NCBI RefSeq assembly: GCF_014641615.1
Contig: NZ_BMIB01000001.1
Coordinates: 620,769 to 684,768 of the forward strand
Length of the DNA: 64,000 bases
Source of the DNA: Filimonas zeae
GTDB lineage: Bacteria; Bacteroidota; Bacteroidia; Chitinophagales; Chitinophagaceae
Direction of reading: 5' to 3'
Positions 34,701 through 43,509 of this stretch are shown piece after piece. Each line of letters opens with the position of its first letter. Within the stretch, counting starts at the first letter, position 1. The notes below the pieces were generated by a model. The model was not told where the DNA came from and did not search any database. It worked only from the letters and a program-made list of their open reading frames with translations. A program made the translations under genes and the position numbers.

Positions 34701-36038
34701 ATGCACAACTTGCAACAACTGCGTGCCGGCGAACTTACCGGTACTAAAAGACTGAAACTGGCCTGTGGCCTTACTGAATTTCCTGCTGAAATACTGCAGC
34801 TGGCAGATACGCTGGAGATACTGGATTTATCCGGCAACCAGCTATCAGCCTTACCGGCTGAATTTGCACAACTGAAGCAACTGAAAATATTCTTCTGTTC
34901 CGATAATGCGTTTACCGTGTTTCCGGAGGTATTGGCGCAGCTGCCATTGCTGGAGATGGTGGGCTTTAAATCGAACCGCATTGCGGAGCTGGCGGGAAGT
35001 GCATTGCCTGCGCAGCTACGCTGGCTGATATTGACCAATAACCGGCTGGAAGTGTTACCAGATGCTATTGGCAATTGCTACCGGCTACAAAAGTGTATGC
35101 TGGCGGGTAACCGTTTAAAAACATTGCCGGATAGTCTGGCGCAGTGCCGCAATCTGGGGCTGCTGCGTATATCTGCCAATGCGCTGGAGGTATTGCCCGA
35201 TTGGCTGTTTACGATGCCTCGTTTGTCGTGGCTGGCTTTTGCGGGTAACCCCTGTTGTTTTAAACCAGAACTTACAGAGCAGCCCGCTTTTATACCCTGG
35301 GGGCAGCTGGAGGTAAGCCATCAGCTGGGCGAAGGCGCATCGGGGTTTGTAAGTACCGGCCGGTGGAAGGCACCGGAGGCAGTGCAGCCGGAAGCAGTTG
35401 CGGTAAAAGTGTTTAAAGGAGAAGTTACGAGCGATGGATTACCGGAGGAGGAAATGAATGCCTGTATGGCGGCAGGCGCGCATCCGCATCTGGTGCATGT
35501 ACTGGGGCAGATTGCCGGCCACCCCGAAGCAAAAAAAGGGCTGGTATTACATCTGATACCTTCTGTATATAAAAACCTGGGCGGCCCGCCGGACTTTACC
35601 ACCTGCACCCGCGATACCTATGCGGCGGATACTGTTTTTACCCTGGAGCAGGTATTGGCCGTAGCAAAAGCCATGGCATCTGTAGGGGCTCACTTACATA
35701 GCCGGGGTATTATGCATGGCGATTTGTATGCGCATAACATTCTTACCGATGAAGCAGGTGGTGTGCTGCTGGTGGACTATGGTGCTGCCAGTATGTACGA
35801 CCGTAACAGCGCCCATGCAGCTGCCGTTGAAAGGATAGAGGTGAGCGCGTATGGCTGTTTGCTGGATGATATGCTGGTGCGTGTGAATGCAGAACCGGCT
35901 TATAACGAAGTAATACAGGCTTTAACGCAGCTACAGGAAAACTGCATGCAGGAGCAGGTGTTACAGCGCCCCTCGTTTAACGCCGTGGTAGCACAGCTGG
36001 CGGTAATTACCGGTGGACTGATTACGGGCGTAGAATAG
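34701..36038 (+). CDS. Leucine-rich-repeat/protein kinase fusion
   Basis: 445 residues, no signal peptide. Residues ~12-185 are seven or so LRR units (LEILDLSGNQLSALP, LRWLILTNNRLEVLP, LQKCMLAGNRLKTLP). Residues ~203-440 are a protein kinase fold: glycine loop GEGASGFV (210-217), Lys236 in AVKVF, HGDLYAHN at 339-346 with Asp341 as catalytic base and Asn346, and Asp359 in DYGAAS where DFG is expected. All key residues are present, so it is likely an active Ser/Thr kinase, here with LRR as the binding part. No transmembrane helix, so it acts in the cytoplasm. Partners and substrates are unknown. Confidence 0.9.
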   Translation: MHNLQQLRAGELTGTKRLKLACGLTEFPAEILQLADTLEILDLSGNQLSALPAEFAQLKQLKIFFCSDNAFTVFPEVLAQLPLLEMVGFKSNRIAELAGSALPAQLRWLILTNNRLEVLPDAIGNCYRLQKCMLAGNRLKTLPDSLAQCRNLGLLRISANALEVLPDWLFTMPRLSWLAFAGNPCCFKPELTEQPAFIPWGQLEVSHQLGEGASGFVSTGRWKAPEAVQPEAVAVKVFKGEVTSDGLPEEEMNACMAAGAHPHLVHVLGQIAGHPEAKKGLVLHLIPSVYKNLGGPPDFTTCTRDTYAADTVFTLEQVLAVAKAMASVGAHLHSRGIMHGDLYAHNILTDEAGGVLLVDYGAASMYDRNSAHAAAVERIEVSAYGCLLDDMLVRVNAEPAYNEVIQALTQLQENCMQEQVLQRPSFNAVVAQLAVITGGLITGVE

Positions 36039-36150
36039 CCGCTTTACAATAAAATGTATAAATCTTTCGCGTATCCATACATTGATGGCGGGGTGGATGG
36101 CTGTTAATTTTGTGCGGTAACATTACCAGATATCCTAAAAGAACAGAACC

Positions 36151-36564
36151 ATGAAACGTCATGCAACCGCCGTATGGACAGGCTCCGGCAAAGAAGGCAA
36201 CGGACATTTAACCACGCAGAGTACCGTACTGCAAAACACGCAATACTCCTTTAACAGCCGCTTTGCGGAAGGTGTGGGTACCAATCCGGAAGAACTGATT
36301 GCAGCGGCACATGCCGGCTGTTTTACCATGAAGCTGAGTTTTTCGCTGGGTGAGGCGGGATTTGTACCGCAGCAACTGCGTACAACTTCTTATATCAACT
36401 TTGAAAACGGCGCTATTGCAGGTTCGCACCTGGTGCTTACGGCTACTGTGCCTGGTATTACACAGGAAGCATTTGACGCCTGTGTACAGGATGCGGAAAA
36501 GAATTGCCCGGTAAGTAAAGTGCTGAACACGGCTATTACCGTAGAAGCCACCTTAGAACCATAG
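36151..36564 (+). CDS. OsmC-family peroxiredoxin
   Basis: 137 residues. The two redox cysteines of the OsmC family can be seen: Cys57 in AAAHAGCFTMKLS and the second in DAEKNCPVSKVLN. Such proteins reduce organic hydroperoxides in the cytoplasm. It is followed by a terminator and then the azoreductase gene. Confidence 0.93.
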   Translation: MKRHATAVWTGSGKEGNGHLTTQSTVLQNTQYSFNSRFAEGVGTNPEELIAAAHAGCFTMKLSFSLGEAGFVPQQLRTTSYINFENGAIAGSHLVLTATVPGITQEAFDACVQDAEKNCPVSKVLNTAITVEATLEP

Positions 36565-36593
36565 ATTTTTGGCTGAGAGGCCTGGGTTATAAT

Positions 36594-36625
36594 GCCCCTG
36601 TTACTCTTTAACGGGGGCTTTTTTT
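36594..36625 (+). terminator. Rho-independent terminator after osmC-like gene
   Basis: GCCCC...GGGGC with inner GTTA/TAAC pairing, followed by a run of seven T. Confidence 0.88.
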
Positions 36626-36663
36626 GTACCATTGTTTTATCTCATTCCAATAAACCAATCATC

Positions 36664-37257
36664 ATGAATATCCTGCACATTATTTCCAGCCCCCGTGGCG
36701 AGGCTTCTAACAGTATTAAACTTGGTAACGCTATTATCAGCAAATTGCAACAGCAGTATCCTGATGCGAAGGTGGTAGTAAAAGACCTTACCCACAATCC
36801 TTTTCCCCACCTGGAAGAAGTGCACCTGAATGCATTTTTTACACCGGCAGAAAACCATACGGAGGAGCATAAGGCAGCCATCCGCCATTCAAACGAAGCT
36901 ATACAGCAGATAGTGGAGGCAGATATACTGGTAATAGGCGCGCCTATGTATAACTTTGGCATCTCCTCTGTGCTGAAGGCATGGATAGATCATATTGCCC
37001 GCGCTGGTGTTACTTTCCGTTACACCGCCAATGGCCCCGAAGGCTTACTGAAAAACAAGAAAGCTTATATAGCAGTAGCTACAGGTGGCGTATACGAGGG
37101 CGACCTGCGTTCCATTGATTTTGTAACACCCTACCTGAAGCACGTGCTGGGCTTTATAGGCATTACAGATGTGGTGTTTAATAAGGCAGAAGGCTTTGCC
37201 ATGAGCGCCTTACAGGCTACCGCACTGGAAAAAGGCATCAGCAATATTGTATTGTAA
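36664..37257 (+). CDS. azoR: FMN-dependent NADH-azoreductase
   Basis: 197 residues from the ATG at 36664; the longer reading frame would begin inside the terminator. A flavodoxin-like fold with SSPRGEASNSIKLGNAI (phosphate loop), GAPMYNFGISSVLKAWIDHIARAGVTF and ATGGVYE, all typical of AzoR. The family reduces azo compounds and quinones with NADH. It faces a convergent HxlR regulator 10 bp away, a common arrangement for quinone/aldehyde-response pairs, although here they converge rather than diverge. Confidence 0.93.
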   Translation: MNILHIISSPRGEASNSIKLGNAIISKLQQQYPDAKVVVKDLTHNPFPHLEEVHLNAFFTPAENHTEEHKAAIRHSNEAIQQIVEADILVIGAPMYNFGISSVLKAWIDHIARAGVTFRYTANGPEGLLKNKKAYIAVATGGVYEGDLRSIDFVTPYLKHVLGFIGITDVVFNKAEGFAMSALQATALEKGISNIVL

Positions 37258-37267
37258 ATATAACCTG

Positions 37268-37669
37268 TTACGGCTGATGCGGGGTAACTGCATCAGCCGT
37301 TTGCTCTGTTTCTGCTGCTGTGTGCTGTATACACCATTGAGCCAGTGCTTCGGCCACGGGTAGCAGGGTGCGGCCATAATCTGTAATAGCATATTCCACA
37401 GCCAATGGGCGGGTACTGGTGATAGTGCGGGTAATCATACCAGCGGCTTCCAGATCGCGCAGTTCTTTGGTAAGTACTTTGGCGGAGATGCCGTGTACGG
37501 AGCGTACTATCTTTTTGAAGTTATTGGTTTGAAAGTGATGTACGCCCAGATAGCGCAATAAAATCAGCTTCCACTTACTGCCTACCAGTTCCATTCCCCG
37601 GCGCATAGCGGGTAACTCCTCCTGGTAACGTATCATTTGTATGGTTTCTTCTGCGGTAATATCCGTCAT
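37268..37669 (-). CDS. HxlR-family transcriptional regulator
   Basis: 133 residues from the ATG at 37669, which gives the usual length; 18 further upstream codons are open. The winged helix of the family is clear: MELVGSKWKLILLRYL, FKKIVRSVHGISAKVLTKELRDLEAAGMI and EYAITDYGRTLLPV. No conserved Cys of the redox-sensing type is at the N-terminus of the chosen form. It may control the adjacent azoreductase gene. Confidence 0.9.
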   Translation of the reverse strand: MTDITAEETIQMIRYQEELPAMRRGMELVGSKWKLILLRYLGVHHFQTNNFKKIVRSVHGISAKVLTKELRDLEAAGMITRTITSTRPLAVEYAITDYGRTLLPVAEALAQWCIQHTAAETEQTADAVTPHQP

Positions 37670-38057
37670 GTCTATAAGTGTAACACCGCAAATATAGCAA
37701 GGGTTAAATAATGTATTAAACAAGTTAATTCTCAGGTAGGTATACGGTTGGGGTGTATCTACTTTTAAGGGAAGGACGCTTGTAATGAGAAAACTACTGC
37801 CGCTACTTCAGACCGCCATGTGAAGTAAAATAATGTATTTGTTCTCAATTGTACATAAGCCGGGCTGGACATCATTTGCATAGGGTAGATTCTTTGTGCC
37901 TGAAGGTTCATAAATAGTTTTCCCCCTGGGGTAATAAAAAACGCTGCTTACGGCAGTTGGTGCTGTATAGCAGCGTTTCTGATATATAGTGCAACAGCAT
38001 AAGGCTGTATATAAACTTTGTTTTCAGCTATAAATCTCGCAGTTAGTTCAATAATCC
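37670..38057. other. Non-coding stretch with terminator
   Basis: About 390 bases between the HxlR start and the hairpin behind the M1 peptidase. It holds the terminator listed at 37939-37978 and presumably the regulator's promoter. No gene-like open frame and no recognisable RNA was found. Confidence 0.5.
37939..37978 (-). terminator. Rho-independent terminator
   Basis: AAACGCTGCT (37939-37948) and AGCAGCGTTT (37969-37978) pair fully; on the minus strand the stem runs into TTTTTTATTA. It lies 110 bp beyond the M1 peptidase stop. Confidence 0.85.
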
Positions 38058-38083
38058 GCCAGCTGTATCTACAGCTGGCTTTT
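38058..38083. terminator. Hairpin directly after the M1 peptidase stop
   Basis: GCCAGCTGT-ATCT-ACAGCTGGC, a nine-base perfect stem. Its T-run (TTTT) is on the plus side, so it would work better for plus-strand transcripts; on the minus strand it may protect the mRNA end. Confidence 0.6.
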
Positions 38084-38088
38084 GTATG

Positions 38089-39789
38089 TTATGGCTGCGG
38101 TGTTTGCTGGTTTACTTCTACATAGTACATAAAACGGATAGCATCTGCTGCCAGCAGCTGCTCCTGTGCTTTGGTTACAGCAGTGTTTTGCCAGGTGGTG
38201 GATGGCAGCAAACGGATATGCGCTGCATTGTTTTGTAAAGCGATGGGCAGGTTAAAGCCCTTTATACAGTTGCTGTACCGGTAATACACACGGCCATTTT
38301 TCAGATAATAATCCAGCCTGGGTATTTGTGTGGTGGTAAGGTACTGCTTAAATACCGGCATATAGTTGTAACCTGTTGCCTTGCATATATAGGCTTCTAC
38401 CTGCGCAGCATCTACGGTTTTGTGGTAAAAGGTTTTGTTGAGGCCGCGCAGTATGTGCCGGAAAAGACTGTCGTTATTCAGGCTGTGGCGTATGGAATGT
38501 ATCATGTTACCGCCTTTGGGGTACATATCGCCACTGCCCTGGGCGTTAACGTTGTAAGCAGGCGTAATGGGGCTATCGTTACGTATGCCTTTGCGTATAC
38601 CGTAGTTGTATTCGTTGCCGGCTTTTATGCCCCAGTGATATTCAGTAAACAGGGTTTCGCTGTAGTTGGTAAAACCTTCATGCACCCACATATCGGCCAG
38701 ATCGTTGGTGGTAATGTTGTTGCCAAACCATTCGTGGCCGCTTTCGTGGATAATGATGAAGTCGAACTTAAGGCCCCAGCCATAGCCGGATGCGTCTTTA
38801 CCACGGTAACCAAAGCGGTAACCGTTGCCGTACGAAACAGCGCTCTGGTGTTCCATGCCGGTGTGTGAGCAATCTATCAGCTGGTAACCATCTTCATAAA
38901 AGGGGTAGGGGCCAAACCAATGCTCCATACTTTTCAGCATCAGGTGTACCTGCTCCGGCATGTAGGTACGCGCTTTAGGCAGGTTGTAATCGAGCACCCG
39001 GTAATTCACATCCAGCGGTCCTTTTTCGCCGGGGTATACTTCTGAAAAGTTTACGTATTTGCCTATGTAGGGAATGATACAGTAGTTGCTGATGGGGCTG
39101 TTTACATTGTACCGCCAGGTAGTGGTGCCGTTGTTGTTGGGATGCTTGTTTACCAGCCGGCCGTTGCCAATGGCTATGAGGGTATCGGCTACCGTCATGG
39201 TAAGCGAAGCGCCCTGATCAGGTTCATCGCTCTGATGGTCTTTATTAGGGTACCAGATGCTGGCACCGAGGCCCTGGCAGGCTACCGTCATCCAGGGCCT
39301 GCCCAGCGAGTCTTTGCCAAAGATAAAACCACCGTCCCACGGGGCGCGTATAGCTTCATGCACTTTGCCGTGGTAGTAAATAAGTACGCTGTTGTTGGCT
39401 CCTTTCTGCTGCTGTGGTACGGTGATATGCCATACGCTGGCATAGCGTTGAAAGGCCAGTTTGCGGTTGCCATTGTATAGCACGCTGTCTATTTCCAGTG
39501 GTTGGGCCAGATCTATCTGCATGCGGGTGCTGCCATTGTTAGCACGCATTACCCGGTATTTGATTTCGTTAGAGCCGCTGATGGTTTTGGCATTGTAATC
39601 CGGCGTAACAGCTACCTCATAGCGTTGTACATTCCACCAGGTACGTTCGGGCGTGAGCGTGCCACGGAGGGTGTCGGCCCGGGTAAAGGCAGGGGCTGTT
39701 TCCGGCTGTTGCGCGGAACTGCGGGCGGGTAGTAGGGCAGATAGCAGAAGAACGGCCACTGCTGTGGTATAGCGCGTAATACTGTGCAT
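38089..39789 (-). CDS. Secreted M1-family aminopeptidase
   Basis: 566 residues from the ATG at 39789, which opens a clear signal peptide (MHSITRYTTAVAVLLLSALLPARSSAQ); the frame is open 50 codons further up but that part looks non-coding. The zinc site is HESGH (His348, Glu349, His352), with the third ligand Glu in WVHEGFTNYSE. The substrate-amino-group motif appears as GMEHQS in place of the usual GAMEN, seen in some bacterial M1 branches. It should trim peptides outside the inner membrane. Confidence 0.92.
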   Translation of the reverse strand: MHSITRYTTAVAVLLLSALLPARSSAQQPETAPAFTRADTLRGTLTPERTWWNVQRYEVAVTPDYNAKTISGSNEIKYRVMRANNGSTRMQIDLAQPLEIDSVLYNGNRKLAFQRYASVWHITVPQQQKGANNSVLIYYHGKVHEAIRAPWDGGFIFGKDSLGRPWMTVACQGLGASIWYPNKDHQSDEPDQGASLTMTVADTLIAIGNGRLVNKHPNNNGTTTWRYNVNSPISNYCIIPYIGKYVNFSEVYPGEKGPLDVNYRVLDYNLPKARTYMPEQVHLMLKSMEHWFGPYPFYEDGYQLIDCSHTGMEHQSAVSYGNGYRFGYRGKDASGYGWGLKFDFIIIHESGHEWFGNNITTNDLADMWVHEGFTNYSETLFTEYHWGIKAGNEYNYGIRKGIRNDSPITPAYNVNAQGSGDMYPKGGNMIHSIRHSLNNDSLFRHILRGLNKTFYHKTVDAAQVEAYICKATGYNYMPVFKQYLTTTQIPRLDYYLKNGRVYYRYSNCIKGFNLPIALQNNAAHIRLLPSTTWQNTAVTKAQEQLLAADAIRFMYYVEVNQQTPQP

Positions 39790-39992
39790 AGTGCTGGTTT
39801 GTGAATGGGCTAAGTTGCTGTTTGTTGATACAATATAGTCACCATTTCTTAACCGGATGCAACTGTTATTTAACCGGGTGGGAATGGGCGAAGGGGGAAG
39901 GCTGAATACGTGCATAGTTTTGCTGTATAAAGCGTACATTGGGTGTAGAAGGTTACAGCAGTGGGCAACTTTTATTTATATTATTCAAGCTT

Positions 39993-40574
39993 ATGAAGAA
40001 ATTGGTCTTTTGCATAACGGTTATGATGGTATTTGTGGCGGCGTACGGGCAGGAGGACAATGGTAACAGAGAGGAAAGGGGGGCCCGGAGAAAGGAGTGC
40101 CGGGAGATAAGGCAAGTATTCAGGAATAAGGAAGGTAGAAAGCAGTATAAACGCTATGCAGGTGTTATTCTGAGAGACGGTGATTATACTTTTAGCTATG
40201 GAAAGGAGTCTATAGTGGTGTACGGCCTAAAGGAAGATTTAACGGAGCTTTTTACGTCAGGCATCCTGCACCCTTATATTGGTTATGATAAACCTGAGCC
40301 TGCTACAGACACGCTGAGGCTACAGGGGAACGTGGCGTTGCCTCTTGTAAAATTTCATTTTACTAAAATGGACAATGTGAAGGAATTGAATTGTGGCAGA
40401 AAGTCTTATAAGGTGAGACGGTTCTCCTTCTGATTGTATCAGGAAAGATTAGTGAATCCAACGGAGTATTATTTTGAACTCACCAATAAGAAGGCAAATA
40501 GCAAAACCTCTCTTACCGATTTTGTGAAAGGTGCACAACTTACCTGCTATATTATACATACGATTATTATTTAA
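39993..40574 (+). pseudogene. Secreted hypothetical protein gene interrupted by an in-frame TGA
   Basis: The ATG at 39993 opens a signal peptide (MKKLVFCITVMMVFVAAYGQ) and a 146-residue protein ending at the TGA 40431-40433. The same frame continues without a break for 46 more codons to TAA at 40572-40574, reading LYQERLVNPTEYYFELTN and then KKANSKTSLTDFVKGAQLTC, which looks like genuine protein and follows naturally on KVRRFSF. I therefore read this as one ~193-codon gene with a nonsense mutation. Alternatives are a real shorter protein with chance open sequence, a sequencing error, or stop readthrough. Family not recognised; exported. Confidence 0.65.
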
Positions 40575-40676
40575 TCCTGCTGAATGCACTGCCGCAGTGT
40601 GGTGATATCCGGCTTGTGGGTGGCGGCAAAAATACCCTTACAGGATGATTGGTGTCAGGGATAGGCAGCCCAACAG

Positions 40677-40712
40677 AAACGCCCCTCATTTTTTGGATGA
40701 GGGGCGTTTTTT
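40677..40712. terminator. Strong bidirectional terminator
   Basis: AAACGCCCCTCAT (40677-40689) and ATGAGGGGCGTTTTTT (40697-40712) are perfect complements with a seven-base loop and T-run on both sides. It ends the T9SS-protein transcript and shields it from the plus-strand gene. Confidence 0.92.
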
Positions 40713-40728
40713 GCTTGTTAAACTGCTG

Positions 40729-43041
40729 CTACATCACTACCAGTTTCTGGGTGCTTTGCTGCTGCTTGTTTTTGATTTTTATCATGTACAGGCCTTTTTG
40801 TAAAGGACGGGTATTGATGGTGGCATTGGTGCCGGTGGTTGCCTGTTGCAATACCGGGCGGCCATCGGAAGAGAACAGGGTAATAGTAGTGGTTTCTTTC
40901 AGATCGTTTCTGAATTTCACCTTTACGTTGGTACCGGCAGCGGCTGGGTTGGGGAATACATCGAAGGCAGTGCCTGCGGGTTGTTTCACCTCTTCCACGC
41001 GGGTGGCGGGTATGTTGTGGTTACAGTACTGCGACCAGTCAATGCCTGCTTCGCCTGCGGTTACAGAGCCGTCTGTTCTTGCGGCGGCCAGGGTGGCGGA
41101 GTTGTACCATTTCTTGTTTACATCAGCCGTGTCGGTTACACCGGTTACCAGGCGTAAACGGTAGTCGAACTTGGTTTTGCGGGTGTTGTCGTTTACATAC
41201 ACATAATCGGTGTTGGTAATAACAGCTATTACCACGCCGTTGGCCGGAGGGGAAGTAAGGTTTAAGGTACAGGCACCGGTGCTTACCCACTGGCTGTATA
41301 CAGGTACACCTGTGGTGGTGCGGTAAGCCAGCTGGCAGGTCATGTTATTGCCGATAGGCTCAAAGTTTACGGTTACGGTGCTGCCGGTTACTTTCAGCGG
41401 TATCTGGTTGCCGCCAGACCAGCCTGGTAAGGTAAGTGTATCGGGCTTTAACAGGCCGGCGGTGTTGGTGGTTTTAACATATGGAGTGGCTATCCACGGA
41501 GCGGGGTTTAACCAGCTGGGCTGCCATTCTGCACCTATGGACTGACCAAAGTGGTTGTTCAACAGGGTAAGGATTGCGCCGTTCCATTTACCAAAATCAA
41601 CCAGTGCCTGTTTGGCCCGGTACTCGGTAATCAGTCTGCGGGTTTGCGCAGCGCCAATGCCAGAGGCTATGCCTTCCAGTACACGGCCGGCTGCATTGCG
41701 CCATATCCAGGGTACGGAACCATCGCCCAGGGCGTTGCCGAGGAAAGTGGGGAAGGAACTGCTGTACTGGTGACCACCGAGGTAGGTTTTCCAGGTACAT
41801 ATCTGCTGCGATCCGTTGAACATGTTTACACCTTCGGCAGAAGGGCCGCCAAAGCTGCCATCCTGTAACCAGCCGGAGTAACATTCAATAGGCATAAACG
41901 GCGCAATAAAGTCAGTACCATTTAAGTCGCCCAGCGAGCTGAAGTTATTGGTGCGTCTGGCATCGGCGGTCTGCTGTAACCATACGTTACCACCTTCATG
42001 AAACCAGGCTGATTGTTTTACGCCAGGCAGATCGGCCAGTACCGCGTGAATGCCCTCGTGCGTCATAGCGCCCTGCTGAAATACTCTGTCGCTATAGGTA
42101 CATGCAGGATCGAAGCTGTAAATAGGATAGTACGAAGCCAGTACCATAGGCCATGAGGTGCCGTTATAGTTGATAGCACTTTGCCAGCCACCCAGTGCAG
42201 TGTTGGAAGCGTTATCGGTACACAGACCAGAGCCGTACAGGTATACGGAGCTTTTATAACCGCTGCGTGCGCGCAGATCGGGAGGCCAGCCCATACTGTC
42301 CCGGAAATAAGCAAAGTCGGTATTGAGGCGGGCCAGCAACGGTGTAATAGCTGCACTGGTAACCAACGCGTTTTTGTTGGGGCCCCAACGGAATGTCCAC
42401 CAGTTGGAGGATTGTGTACCTACCACCTGCGGACAATCGTTAAGTATATTGGCAGGTGTGTTAAGGCTGGGATACTCTGTTTTAAAGTTGTAGCTGATAT
42501 TGGGTGAATAAGCGGGCCAGGTATAAGCATTGCCGTTACCGCCACCACCGGTAGTAGTGCTGCTTAACACACGCCACTCCAGCATACCGGTGCTTTGTGT
42601 GGTATTGCGCATGGTAACACGCAGGCGGCTCATACTTACAGAGCTTACGCTGAGTGTATTAAAGGCATTTTTTACCAGGGGGATATTGCCGATATTTACC
42701 CAGGCGCTGCCGTTCCAGTATTCGGCATAGGCAGTGGTGGGGGTAAGTACACCACCGGCATCATCGAACCAATATACAGAAATGGAGGTAACTACATAGG
42801 CCTGGCCCCAATCGTACTGTACCCATTGCAGGGAGTTGGGATTGTTCCAGTTACCGTACGCGCCGTTGGATTTGTCGTTAGAGTTGGCAGGCGTATAGCC
42901 ATCATTTAAAGCCGCGATGGTTTCCCACGGTGAAACGTATGAGGTAGTAGCGGTTGCCAGCGGGGCTACGTTGGTTTGTGCAACGGCCTGGCAACAACAT
43001 AGTACAAGCAGTGATGTTACGAATGAGTATAGCTTTTTCAT
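40729..43041 (-). CDS. Secreted metalloprotease-like protein with discoidin-like N-domain and T9SS sorting tail
   Basis: 770 residues. After the signal peptide (cut near QAVAQ) residues ~24-162 resemble an F5/8 type C (discoidin-like) binding domain (NVAPLATATTSYVSPWETIAALNDG, LEWRVLSS). The middle, ~185-500, has HEGIH at 328-332 and FHEGGNVWLQQ at 347-357, a zincin-like HExxH with a downstream Glu/His as possible third ligand. The C-terminal ~75 residues (FDVFPNPAAAGTNVKV to GLYMIKIKNK...KLVVM) are a type A T9SS sorting domain, so the protein is exported by the type IX system. Its protease activity is inferred from the motif; carbohydrate or cell-wall binding by the N-domain is likely. Confidence 0.87.
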   Translation of the reverse strand: MKKLYSFVTSLLVLCCCQAVAQTNVAPLATATTSYVSPWETIAALNDGYTPANSNDKSNGAYGNWNNPNSLQWVQYDWGQAYVVTSISVYWFDDAGGVLTPTTAYAEYWNGSAWVNIGNIPLVKNAFNTLSVSSVSMSRLRVTMRNTTQSTGMLEWRVLSSTTTGGGGNGNAYTWPAYSPNISYNFKTEYPSLNTPANILNDCPQVVGTQSSNWWTFRWGPNKNALVTSAAITPLLARLNTDFAYFRDSMGWPPDLRARSGYKSSVYLYGSGLCTDNASNTALGGWQSAINYNGTSWPMVLASYYPIYSFDPACTYSDRVFQQGAMTHEGIHAVLADLPGVKQSAWFHEGGNVWLQQTADARRTNNFSSLGDLNGTDFIAPFMPIECYSGWLQDGSFGGPSAEGVNMFNGSQQICTWKTYLGGHQYSSSFPTFLGNALGDGSVPWIWRNAAGRVLEGIASGIGAAQTRRLITEYRAKQALVDFGKWNGAILTLLNNHFGQSIGAEWQPSWLNPAPWIATPYVKTTNTAGLLKPDTLTLPGWSGGNQIPLKVTGSTVTVNFEPIGNNMTCQLAYRTTTGVPVYSQWVSTGACTLNLTSPPANGVVIAVITNTDYVYVNDNTRKTKFDYRLRLVTGVTDTADVNKKWYNSATLAAARTDGSVTAGEAGIDWSQYCNHNIPATRVEEVKQPAGTAFDVFPNPAAAGTNVKVKFRNDLKETTTITLFSSDGRPVLQQATTGTNATINTRPLQKGLYMIKIKNKQQQSTQKLVVM

Positions 43042-43509
43042 TTATAAGGTTTTTTTTCTGGCGTATTTTACGCAGCAGCGGGAGTGGCTGAATGAGGCAG
43101 GGGCATAGGAGTACTGATACCGGCCGCGGTAACGGCAGCAGCTGCTCATGTGCACATGCGGATGCATTCAGACCTGTCTGTTGAATTGTATGGGGAAATC
43201 CTTGCTGAATGGTCTGTAACAGCGTTCCTGCAGAGAACGGCTCCTGCTTAATTCACGTTCAATTAAACAAGGTTTTGACCTTATGCCTGTCGGTTAGTAT
43301 GGTAAGGTTCTTCTATAGATAACAAGCTAATCTGATATTAAAAGTAATATCTGTTACAGGCATTTGCTTGACGGATATTAACAGGTGTTGATTCGATTTT
43401 ATCATTTTATTAACAGGCGGTAAGGGGTAACGGGGAGTTAATTTTTTACTACAATTCATTAAATTCTATACACTTTATGGCAGGCAGGCTGAATAGTTTC
43501 GTTGTAAAT
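43042..43509. other. Divergent non-coding region
   Basis: About 470 bases between the T9SS-protein start and the DUF5695-like gene, which diverge. It must hold promoters for both. A perfect 12-bp palindrome CATGTGCACATG lies at 43147-43158. No open frame of note. Confidence 0.5.

Noticed and set aside
37979-38057. Possible small RNA between two hairpins
   Set aside because: No promoter or conserved structure can be seen in the 80 bases; the hairpins are explained as transcript ends of the M1 peptidase gene.
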